DNA of 64,000 nucleotides, taken from Allotamlana fucoidanivorans (lineage in GTDB: Bacteria > Bacteroidota > Bacteroidia > Flavobacteriales > Flavobacteriaceae). Made by a program: the position numbers and the translations under genes. The notes beneath the pieces are model-generated. The model saw nothing but the letters and a program-made list of their open reading frames with translations, searched no databases and was not told the DNA's origin. The stretch is from positions 283,373 to 347,372 of the forward strand of contig NZ_VDCS01000002.1 of NCBI RefSeq assembly GCF_006265225.1. The letters are read 5' to 3'. Below, piece by piece: positions 1-8,333 of the stretch (its first letter is position 1; each line of letters starts with the position of its first letter).

Positions 1-998
1 ATGAAACCCAATGGGCGCAAAAAGGTTTTCTTGTTTTTAAAGAGCAGTTTAAACTAGATTATGAAATTGCAGACATTAAGTCTTTATCTGTTAAAGGTAG
101 CCTAACAATTTCTGAAAATGACACAACATTTAACATTTTTGGAAAACAATCAACTGTGGTAATTAACAAGCAATTAGGGCTCATTTCCTCTTTTAAATAT
201 CTTGATGAAGATTATTTAAAATCACCTATAAAGCTTAATTTTTGGAGAGCACAAACAGAGAACGATGAAGCCTATAGAAAAGCAAAAAAACTAGACTCTG
301 AGGTTGAATGGATGAATGCAGGAAGATCATTTAAGCCCTCAAAAATTAATGTTATTTCAAACAAAAATGGTAAGGCTGTAATAAGCGTTCAAGGTATAAT
401 CGAGCAACCAAAAACTAATGTAACTTTAACCTACACCATATTATATTCAGGCGAAATTCGAGTAGACTATACCATTCAAACGGATAAAAATGTTCCAAAT
501 ATTCCTAGAATAGGTATGGCATTTGATATAAACAAGACCTATAACGATGTGACTTATTTTGGTAGAGGACCTCACCCTAACTATGCTGACCGTAACTATG
601 CGTCTCATATCGGATTGTACAAATCTAAGGCATCAACTATGAATTACATGTATGCTTATCCAGAAGAATATGGAAACAGAACGGATATTAGATGGTTTAA
701 GTTAGAAAACAATGGCAAAGGAGGTATTATGGTCAAAGGAAGCCAAGAGCTTAACTTTAGTATAATTCCTTATAGCCTTGAAAATCTTCAAAAGGCTAAA
801 CATACAAATGAATTAATAGAAAGAGACATTTATACCGTTAATATTGATTTAAGGCAACAAGGGGTTGGTGGTGATGATACTTGGTCAAAAAGAGCTCAAG
901 CTCATGAAAACTATCTTATACCACCTGACAAGTATAATTACTCCTTCTATATTGTACCTTTCAAATCTAGAATTAAACCTGAATTTGTGAAATTCTAA
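1..998 (+). CDS. GH2 beta-galactosidase, C-terminal part (cut by left edge)
   Basis: The reading frame is open from base 3, so this is the last ~331 residues of a longer protein; the ATG at 156 is internal. The visible part fits the C-terminal domains of large LacZ-type GH2 beta-galactosidases. An early WAQKGF stretch resembles the end of domain 4. It is followed by a small-chain (domain 5) fold with the signature GRGPHPNYADRNYASHIGLY, and a late GVGGDDTW motif typical of this domain. The catalytic glutamates lie outside the window, so activity cannot be judged. It ends 31 bp before the hybrid two-component regulator on the same strand, so co-transcription is possible. By context it would remove galactose from algal galactan oligosaccharides; that is inference. 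Confidence 0.85.
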   Translation, partial: ETQWAQKGFLVFKEQFKLDYEIADIKSLSVKGSLTISENDTTFNIFGKQSTVVINKQLGLISSFKYLDEDYLKSPIKLNFWRAQTENDEAYRKAKKLDSEVEWMNAGRSFKPSKINVISNKNGKAVISVQGIIEQPKTNVTLTYTILYSGEIRVDYTIQTDKNVPNIPRIGMAFDINKTYNDVTYFGRGPHPNYADRNYASHIGLYKSKASTMNYMYAYPEEYGNRTDIRWFKLENNGKGGIMVKGSQELNFSIIPYSLENLQKAKHTNELIERDIYTVNIDLRQQGVGGDDTWSKRAQAHENYLIPPDKYNYSFYIVPFKSRIKPEFVKF

Positions 999-1029
999 TA
1001 ATTTCATTTCGCATATTTAAAATACTGCT

Positions 1030-4000
1030 ATGATACATCCTATCCAAAGTTTTAAACTCAAGCTGCTAGCTACGTTAGTGACTTACTTCTGTTTAAATTT
1101 TGGCTTTTCTCAAAACAACGTACATTTTGAACATATAACAACTAATAACGGTCTGTCTCAAAGTGATGTTAATAGTATTTATCAAGATAATAAGGGATTT
1201 TTATGGTTTGGTACACATGAAGGTTTAAATAAATTTGATGGCTACAATTTCAAGGTGTACACACCAAACTCCCAAACTCATGATTATGAAGGTATAAGTA
1301 GCAGCTTAATATTTGCAATTACAGGAGATGATGATGATAATCTTTGGGTAGGTACTACTGGTGATGGACTAAATTACTTCGATACCTCTGTTGAACGTTT
1401 TAAGGTTTTCAAACATGAAGATAAAAATCCAAATAGTTTAATTAGTAATCATATTAGTTCCCTTTTCAGAGACTCCAGCAATAAGCTTTGGATTGGTACT
1501 TTTAATGGACTTGATATGATTGACCTAAATAAAGGATTAGACTCCATCCATTTCAATCATTTTAACTTTGATGGCGGTAATTTTGTATCCAACTTTGAAA
1601 ATAAAACGATCTATTCAATCTTTGAAGATAAGCATGGACAAATTTGGGTGGGAGGAGCTAGAGGACTTTATAAATTGTCTCGGGACTCTAGCGGTGAACT
1701 CTATCTTAGATTTATCAATGAATTGATAAATCTCCCCTATACGTCGGTACGATGTATTGCAGAAGATCAGTTTGGGAGATTATTAATTGGTACTGTTGGT
1801 GGTTTATATGTATTAAAAAATGAAGGTGACTCTTATTGGGCAGATTGGATTCATAAAGGGTTCTATAATGATATACTCGTAGAAAAAAACAATATTTGGG
1901 CTGGAACAAACAGTGGCTTAATAAGTTTCAAATATAGCGGTAATACCGGAAAAATTATTGTTTTTAAGCAATATAGCTATGACCCAATGAGTCCCATGAG
2001 TTTAAGCAAAAATATTGTAAAATCTCTTTATAAAGACAAAACTGGTATTATTTGGATTGGAACAAATGGTGGTGGAGTTAATAAGTTTGATCCTTACAGA
2101 AAGGATTTCAAGCATATTAAAAAAACCTTAAATTCCACAAGTTTAAGTTATGACAAAATACGATCTCTTTTTGAAGACAGTAACGGTACGTTATGGATAG
2201 GAACAGAGGGAGGAGGTTTGAATATGCTCTTAAAAGCGAATGAGGATGAATTGTACACTAGCTTTCAACATTTGTCATCCCCTCGCAAACCTTTCACTAT
2301 CTATGAAGTAAAACGTGGAGATCGCAAAATATTGTTGATTGGAACTGAAGGGGCTCCTAAATTACTAGAAATTGACATTACCAACCCTCGCCCCCTTTCA
2401 AATAAGGATGTTAAAAAATACGAAGACGTCTCTGGAAGCGTTTTTGCCTTATTAGAAGATAAACATAAAAATTTGTGGATTGGAACTTACAATGCAGGAA
2501 TCAATAGGTGGTTATATGATTCAGAAACCAATAGTTTCAAAAAAGATATTCTCTTTGCCGATAAAAATGACCCGCATAGTTTATCAAGTAATATTATAAG
2601 AAACATCCTTGAAGATCATTCAGGAAACCTTTGGTTTGCAACTGGTAATGGTTTATGCAAACTAACTCCAAACGAAGCTCTTAAAGATAAACCAAAGTTT
2701 GAAGTTTTTCAAAATGATCCTAAAAATAATAGGTCCATAAGTCATAATTATATTTTAGAGTTATTTGAAAGTTCCAAGAATGAGCTTTGGATTGGAACAT
2801 TTGGAGGTGGATTGAATAAGTTTATCCCATCTAAAAACAAATTAAAAGGAGAGTTCGTTTCTTATCTTATGAAAGATGGTTTACCTAACAATGTAATCAA
2901 AGGAATTCTAGAAGATGACCAAGGATTTTTGTGGCTCTCAACAAATAAAGGCCTATCAAAGTTTGACCCTAAAAAGGTATCTTTTAAGAATTATGACATG
3001 AATGATGGGTTGCAAAATAATGAGTTTCAAGAATTAGCCAGACTGAAAAGGAGAAATGGTGAGATGCTTTTTGGGGGTATAAACGGATTCAATGCTTTTT
3101 TTCCCGAAAACATAAAGGACAATCATGTTGAAGCTGAAACGGTTATTACCAAATTATCTGTTTCTAATCAGGTCGTAAATATTGGAGATCAAGTTAACGG
3201 AAGGGTTATCTTAGAACAAAGTATTAATCAGACAGACAAAATAACTTTGAAACATAATGAGAATAATCTTTCTTTTGAATTTGGTGCTCTTCATTATGCT
3301 TCTCCAGATAAGAATAAGTTTGCCTACATACTTGAGGGTTTTGATGAAGACTGGGTCTATACCACTTCAAGCAAACGCTTTGCAACGTATACTAATCTAT
3401 CACCAGGCACCTATACCTTAAAGGTAAAAGCCTCCAATAACGATGGTATTTGGGATAAAACTCCTTCCGAAATAAAAATTGAGATTATACCTCCATTTTG
3501 GCGTACTACATGGGCCTATCTAATATATTATGTCCTAATAATTGGATTACTATTATTATTTAGACGGTATACGGTTATAAGTACAACTAAAAAACATCAA
3601 CTTGAACTAGAACATTTTGAAAAAGAAAAAAGTGAAGAACTTCAAAAAATAAAGTTGGAATTCTTTACCAATATTTCTCATGAGTTAAGAACACCCCTTA
3701 CTCTTATAAAGGGCCCCTTGAAATATCTCCAAAAAAATGGCGATCAACTTAATAGGAAAGTACTTCAAGAACAGTACACTTTGATGCAAAAAAACTGTGA
3801 CTATCTATTACGTTTAGTAAATCAGTTACTTGACTTTAGAAAAATAAATCAAGGAAAAATGAGATTAGTTATGCGCAAAGGAAATATTGTTGAATTTATA
3901 AAAGAAGTATGTGAACCTTTTCAATTCTTATCGCTGAAAAATCATGTTAACTTCCAATTTAAAACCAGAAATCCAAAAATCATAGCGTGGTTTGATCATG

Positions 4001-5286
4001 ACGTAATTGAGAAAATCCTAAATAACCTATTATCAAATGCATTTAACTATACTCCCGATAATGGAGAAATAAGGGTTGAAATTAATACCATTAAAGAAAC
4101 CGTAAATTCTAATCTAGGGAAAAGAAATTTAAACTTTGTTGAAATACAAGTTATTGATTCTGGTTTAGGTATAGAAAGTAACCGCTTGGAAAACATATTT
4201 GAACGATTTTACACAGAAAATAACCAGGCTAGAAATCACAGTAAAGGTGTTGGTATTGGTCTTGCATTTGTCAAAGACATCGTAGAACTTCATCAAGGAA
4301 AAATACATGTAATAAGTGAAATAAACAAAGGTAGTACTTTTACTGTTCATTTGCCTATAGAAAAGGAAGCCTACGAAGGAATTCCAGAGATAATATGTAA
4401 AGATGTTTCTGATAGTGATTTTAAACTAAGAACTTCAGAAACAGACTCAATGGCAATTAGTATGAATGACGATATTGTTGATCAAGACATTGATAAGTCT
4501 AGAGCTCAAAAGCCTGTTTTGCTTGTTGTTGATGACAATGAAGATATTAGGTCTTTTCTAAAGCAAGCCTTGTATAATAAATATATTGTCTATGAAGCCG
4601 AAAATGGCAAAGTTGGTCTTGAGCTTGCTGGAAAAATTATACCAAATGTCATTTTAACAGATATTTTAATGCCTGAAATGGACGGAATTGAATTTTGTAA
4701 ACATGTTAAAAACCACAAAGAAACGAGTCATATCCCAGTAATAATACTTACCGCAAAACTCTCACAAGAAGATGAAATAGAGGGTCTAAAAACAGGGGCC
4801 GATGATTACATAAGAAAACCTTTTGATATTGAACTCTTAGAACTAAAGCTTAAAAACATTGTTAATCATAGAAATAAATTAAGAAACAAATTCAATTCAG
4901 AAATCACGTTCAAACCAAAAGATGTGACCGTAACTACCCAAGACGAACAGTTCTTACAACAAGCCATAGAAATTGTTGAAAAACATATGATGAACACCGA
5001 TTTCAATGTTGAGATGCTTGTAAAAGAAATGGGATTGAGTAGAAGTAATCTCTATTTAAAGTTCAAAGAGATTACAGGGTTATCCTCTAGTGAGTTTATT
5101 AGAAATATAAGACTCAAAAGGGCTGTACAGCTTTTTCAAGCAAGTGATTATTCGGTAAAGGAAATTATGTATATGACAGGTTTTAATACAGCGTCTTATT
5201 TTGCGAAATGTTTTAAGAAACAGTTTGGAGTTATCCCAAGTGATTATGTAAGAAAAATAGCCAAAGAAAAAGCTTCTAACTCCTAA
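1030..5286 (+). CDS. Hybrid two-component system regulator (HTCS), AraC output
   Basis: This single-chain sensor-regulator has 1418 residues. It begins with a signal peptide (to about residue 28), followed by a periplasmic two-bladed-propeller sensor made of many LWIGT/GLxxFD repeats (about 30-730) and a Y_Y_Y domain (about 740-820). A membrane segment lies at about 829-850. The kinase follows: H-box with H884 in SHELRTP, N box, and G boxes DSGLG and GVGIGLAF. A receiver domain has D1211 in LTDILMPEMDG, and an AraC-type helix-turn-helix covers about 1310-1418. All key phosphorelay residues are present. In Bacteroidota, proteins of this design sense oligosaccharides and activate polysaccharide utilisation loci. 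The position beside GH2 and TRAP genes suggests that it controls this locus; the ligand is unknown. Confidence 0.95.
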   Translation: MIHPIQSFKLKLLATLVTYFCLNFGFSQNNVHFEHITTNNGLSQSDVNSIYQDNKGFLWFGTHEGLNKFDGYNFKVYTPNSQTHDYEGISSSLIFAITGDDDDNLWVGTTGDGLNYFDTSVERFKVFKHEDKNPNSLISNHISSLFRDSSNKLWIGTFNGLDMIDLNKGLDSIHFNHFNFDGGNFVSNFENKTIYSIFEDKHGQIWVGGARGLYKLSRDSSGELYLRFINELINLPYTSVRCIAEDQFGRLLIGTVGGLYVLKNEGDSYWADWIHKGFYNDILVEKNNIWAGTNSGLISFKYSGNTGKIIVFKQYSYDPMSPMSLSKNIVKSLYKDKTGIIWIGTNGGGVNKFDPYRKDFKHIKKTLNSTSLSYDKIRSLFEDSNGTLWIGTEGGGLNMLLKANEDELYTSFQHLSSPRKPFTIYEVKRGDRKILLIGTEGAPKLLEIDITNPRPLSNKDVKKYEDVSGSVFALLEDKHKNLWIGTYNAGINRWLYDSETNSFKKDILFADKNDPHSLSSNIIRNILEDHSGNLWFATGNGLCKLTPNEALKDKPKFEVFQNDPKNNRSISHNYILELFESSKNELWIGTFGGGLNKFIPSKNKLKGEFVSYLMKDGLPNNVIKGILEDDQGFLWLSTNKGLSKFDPKKVSFKNYDMNDGLQNNEFQELARLKRRNGEMLFGGINGFNAFFPENIKDNHVEAETVITKLSVSNQVVNIGDQVNGRVILEQSINQTDKITLKHNENNLSFEFGALHYASPDKNKFAYILEGFDEDWVYTTSSKRFATYTNLSPGTYTLKVKASNNDGIWDKTPSEIKIEIIPPFWRTTWAYLIYYVLIIGLLLLFRRYTVISTTKKHQLELEHFEKEKSEELQKIKLEFFTNISHELRTPLTLIKGPLKYLQKNGDQLNRKVLQEQYTLMQKNCDYLLRLVNQLLDFRKINQGKMRLVMRKGNIVEFIKEVCEPFQFLSLKNHVNFQFKTRNPKIIAWFDHDVIEKILNNLLSNAFNYTPDNGEIRVEINTIKETVNSNLGKRNLNFVEIQVIDSGLGIESNRLENIFERFYTENNQARNHSKGVGIGLAFVKDIVELHQGKIHVISEINKGSTFTVHLPIEKEAYEGIPEIICKDVSDSDFKLRTSETDSMAISMNDDIVDQDIDKSRAQKPVLLVVDDNEDIRSFLKQALYNKYIVYEAENGKVGLELAGKIIPNVILTDILMPEMDGIEFCKHVKNHKETSHIPVIILTAKLSQEDEIEGLKTGADDYIRKPFDIELLELKLKNIVNHRNKLRNKFNSEITFKPKDVTVTTQDEQFLQQAIEIVEKHMMNTDFNVEMLVKEMGLSRSNLYLKFKEITGLSSSEFIRNIRLKRAVQLFQASDYSVKEIMYMTGFNTASYFAKCFKKQFGVIPSDYVRKIAKEKASNS

Positions 5287-5631
5287 AACTACTCCCTATA
5301 AATAAACTTAAACTTGAGTGATTAACAAGAAAAAATAAAACAAACTGAAAGTATCTAACAGGTATTAGTATAAACATCAAACAGTAGAACTTTAAACACC
5401 TACTTAAAATTTAATCTTATTATGTAGTTTTAATCTTTATATATAAAGTACTTCATTTGATTGTAAGTATTTAGATTAAGTCAACTATACGCTTTAAATT
5501 TTATAATTTAATTAAGACGAGTAATAAGAAATAAAAGATTGACTTGTTACCGTAATTATTATTTTATAAATTACTATCCATTTAATACAACTGTCATATC
5601 ATTTACATACTTAATTTCACTTACATCTTAA
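5287..5631. other. 345-bp AT-rich intergenic gap
   Basis: This gap lies between the HTCS gene and the TRAP operon. I see no credible open reading frame, no tRNA-like fold and no strong hairpin followed by a T run. It presumably holds the promoter of dctPQM, but I found no clean TTTG / TAnnTTTG pair. Confidence 0.4.
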
Positions 5632-6609
5632 ATGAGGTACTTTATCTATTGTCTTTTTATTGCATGTTTGCTTTTTGGTTGCAAAAAACAGAGTAATGAG
5701 GTTTATATTTTTAAAGTAAGTTTGTTAGTTAATGACAGTCATACAGATTATGCGGCTTTTGAGTATTTTAATACAATTTTAAAAGAACGATCAAATAACC
5801 GATTGGCGCTTGAAATATACCATTCGGAACAACTAGCCAAAGAAATTGAAGCCATAAGACTTATTCAAGCCGAAGTCATTGATATGACCATAACAGGTTC
5901 CTTACTTAATAATTGGTTTGAAACGGCAGCTTTTTGCGAGTTACCTTTTTTCTTCAAAGATACGGTTGAAGTGAAACAATTTATAAAAGGAGATATTGGC
6001 CAACTCGTTGAACAGGAAATGATTGAAAAAACTGCCTTAAGACCACTGTGTTATTTTCTTAGAGGCCCTAGACAATTAACCTCCAATAAACCCATAAAAG
6101 ATCCTGATGATTTAAATGGTTTAATTGTTAGAGTACCTAATGTACCTTCCTTTGTAACCACTTGGGATGCGCTTGGCGCAAAATCAACCCCAATGGCTTT
6201 TTCTGAAGTATTTACATCCTTGCAATCAGGAACTGTTGACGCTCAGGAAAACTCACTTGCGTTAATTAAAAATGCAGGATTTTATGAAGTTCAGAAATAT
6301 GTTAACATGACCAATCATGTATTGAGTTGGGGCTATCCTGTCATTGGTGAAAAGCAATTTCAAAAATTACCATCAGAATTGCAGTCCATTTTAATAGAAG
6401 CAGCTAAAGACATGCAAGTGTTTGAGCACCAGTTATTCTTAAACCATGAAAAAAACATTCGAAAAGAGTTAGAAAATAAAGGTATGCAGTTCATTAGTGT
6501 TAATCACGAAGCTTTCAGTAAAAAATGTGAACAGGCTATTTTTGAAAGCTTATCTTTTGAATTACAAAGCATATATAAAACCTTAAAATCTAAAAAACAT
6601 CTTGAATAA
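5632..6609 (+). CDS. dctP: TRAP transporter substrate-binding lipoprotein (DctP family)
   Basis: Extracytoplasmic receptor of a tripartite ATP-independent periplasmic transporter, 325 residues, a normal length. The N-terminus is a lipoprotein signal with the lipobox LLFGC (Cys17), so the receptor is probably lipid-anchored rather than freely periplasmic. The DctP fold is recognisable from RVPN, where R167 is in the position of the carboxylate-binding arginine, and from the SLQSGTVDAQEN motif shared with receptors for sugar acids and C4-dicarboxylates. It overlaps the next gene by 8 bp, so dctP, dctQ and dctM form one operon. The conserved arginine suggests an acidic ligand such as a uronate or aldonate. 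In this neighbourhood a galactan-derived sugar acid is possible but unproven. Confidence 0.93.
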   Translation: MRYFIYCLFIACLLFGCKKQSNEVYIFKVSLLVNDSHTDYAAFEYFNTILKERSNNRLALEIYHSEQLAKEIEAIRLIQAEVIDMTITGSLLNNWFETAAFCELPFFFKDTVEVKQFIKGDIGQLVEQEMIEKTALRPLCYFLRGPRQLTSNKPIKDPDDLNGLIVRVPNVPSFVTTWDALGAKSTPMAFSEVFTSLQSGTVDAQENSLALIKNAGFYEVQKYVNMTNHVLSWGYPVIGEKQFQKLPSELQSILIEAAKDMQVFEHQLFLNHEKNIRKELENKGMQFISVNHEAFSKKCEQAIFESLSFELQSIYKTLKSKKHLE

Positions 6610-7048
6610 AATCGTCGGTAAACTATTAAAAACAGGTACATTACTTGCTATTACATTGTTAATAGCAACTGTTCTTTTACAAATTTTTGCCCGCTTTTTT
6701 TTATCGAGCGCACCACCCTGGACCGAAGAAGTTTCTAGATTATTTTTTATTTATGCGGTGACTTTTGCTGCGGCTTTAGCGTTTAAATCTAACTATTTCA
6801 TTTATGTGGATATGCTCTATAATAAGGTTAATAATACAGTAAAACGTATTCTTAATCTTATCGTGTATTTGGTTACATTGTTGCTATTTATGGTTTTAAG
6901 TGTTACAGCTATAGGGTTTGTAAAAATGGGAATTGCAGAACAATCACCCAGCCTAGGCGTAAACATGGGTATTGCTTTTTCAAGCATTTTTCTATTAGCT
7001 GTTTTTATGTGCTACTATTTAGTACAAAAACTAATGAAATTTAAATAG
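6602..7048 (+). CDS. dctQ: TRAP transporter small membrane subunit (DctQ)
   Basis: 148-residue membrane protein with four predicted hydrophobic helices. It carries the family-typical PPWTEEVSRLFFIYAVTF segment near residue 40, where the WxEE motif after the first helix identifies DctQ proteins. The best start is TTG at 6602, which overlaps the end of dctP by 8 bp and implies translational coupling; there is no upstream ATG in frame. DctQ pairs with the large subunit encoded 7 bp downstream and is needed for sodium-driven uptake of the ligand delivered by DctP. Confidence 0.92.
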   Translation: MNKIVGKLLKTGTLLAITLLIATVLLQIFARFFLSSAPPWTEEVSRLFFIYAVTFAAALAFKSNYFIYVDMLYNKVNNTVKRILNLIVYLVTLLLFMVLSVTAIGFVKMGIAEQSPSLGVNMGIAFSSIFLLAVFMCYYLVQKLMKFK

Positions 7049-7055
7049 AGTATTT

Positions 7056-8330
7056 ATGATTTTATTACTATTTGGTGTTTTTCTTATTTGCTTAATCCTG
7101 AGGTTTCCAATTGCTTTTTCTATAGGCTTATCGTGCTTAGTGTATTTAGTTTTTAATGGTACACCACTTATTGTTATTCCAATGAAACTTTACTCTGGTA
7201 TAGATGTTTTTGTACTACTGAGTGTTCCTGGTTTTATAATAGCGGGCAACCTGATGAATCACGGTGGCCTTACCGATAAAATTATTACGTTTTGCAACCA
7301 TCTTTTAGGACATATTACGGGAGGGTTATCATTGGTAAATATTGGAGCTTCTATGCTTTTTGCTGGGATTTCTGGCACTGCAATATCAGATACTGCAAGT
7401 ATGGGATCTGTTATGATACCTGCCATGAAAAAAGAAGGTTATGACACAGGATTTGCTTGTGCCGTCACAGCTTCCTCTTCAACTATGGGGCCCATTATAC
7501 CTCCTAGCATCCCTATGATTATTGCAGCAACATTAAGCGGACTTTCAGTAGGTAGATTATTTTTAGCGGGTGCTATACCTGGGTTTTTACTAGGGCTTGG
7601 AATTATGATTGTGGCTTATATTATCTCGAAGAAAAGAAATTATCCTAAACACCCTAAAAGTAGTCTACAAATGATTTGGTTAAGTTTTAAAAATACGTTT
7701 TGGTCACTTTTAATGACCTTTATCATCATTTTTGGAATTGTGGGCGGTGTTTTTACGCCTACCGAAGCGTCTATTGTAGCTGTGGTTTATGCTTTAATCA
7801 TTGGCATTTTTATTTACAAAAAACTGAATCTAAAGAAAATTCAAGTGATTTTTATAGATTCAATGAAAACCTCGGCTTCATTGATGGTTTTAATTGGGTT
7901 TGCTAACTTATTTGGTTGGATTTTAATCACTGAGCATGTTCCGCAGTTAATTTCTTCTGAAATTTTGGGTATTTCTACCAATAAGTATTTTGTTTTATTG
8001 ATGGTTAATATCCTTCTCATATTTGTAGGCACTTTTATGGAGACGATTGCTGCCTTACTTATCTTATTCCCTATTTTACTAAAACTCGCTATTTCTGTTG
8101 ATATTGATCCTATTCATTTTTCTGTTATCGCTGTTCTTAATTTAATTATAGGTTTAACCACACCTCCTTTAGGCATTTGCTTATTTGTAGCTTCTAGCAT
8201 TGGTAAAATTTCTATTGGAAAAGTAAGCAAAGCAGGCCTACCCTTTTTATTAGTAAGCCTGTTAGTATTAACGTTGGTTACGCTGTTTCCAAGTCTTTCG
8301 TTAGAACTTCCTAAACTATTAATGGACTAG
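7056..8330 (+). CDS. dctM: TRAP transporter large membrane subunit (DctM)
   Basis: 424-residue integral membrane protein with about 11-12 hydrophobic helices. It shows DctM signatures: GISGTAISDTASMGSVMIPAM near residues 105-125, TMGPIIPPSIPMI near 145, and TPTEAS near 235. It is the ion-coupled translocation subunit that works with DctP and DctQ; the family uses a sodium gradient. It ends only 3 bp from the stop codon of the convergent GH2 gene, leaving no room for a separate terminator. Identity to the subfamily is secure; the substrate is not known from sequence. Confidence 0.95.
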   Translation: MILLLFGVFLICLILRFPIAFSIGLSCLVYLVFNGTPLIVIPMKLYSGIDVFVLLSVPGFIIAGNLMNHGGLTDKIITFCNHLLGHITGGLSLVNIGASMLFAGISGTAISDTASMGSVMIPAMKKEGYDTGFACAVTASSSTMGPIIPPSIPMIIAATLSGLSVGRLFLAGAIPGFLLGLGIMIVAYIISKKRNYPKHPKSSLQMIWLSFKNTFWSLLMTFIIIFGIVGGVFTPTEASIVAVVYALIIGIFIYKKLNLKKIQVIFIDSMKTSASLMVLIGFANLFGWILITEHVPQLISSEILGISTNKYFVLLMVNILLIFVGTFMETIAALLILFPILLKLAISVDIDPIHFSVIAVLNLIIGLTTPPLGICLFVASSIGKISIGKVSKAGLPFLLVSLLVLTLVTLFPSLSLELPKLLMD

Positions 8331-8333
8331 AAT

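Noticed and set aside
1..57. ATG at base 1 as a gene start
   Set aside because: That frame meets a TAG at 55-57; the real frame begins at base 3 and continues a GH2 gene from outside the window.
5287..5631. TTGACTTGTTACCG followed by an AT-rich stretch as a dctPQM promoter
   Set aside because: No TAnnTTTG element lies at a fitting distance, and a TTGACT word alone is weak evidence in Bacteroidota.
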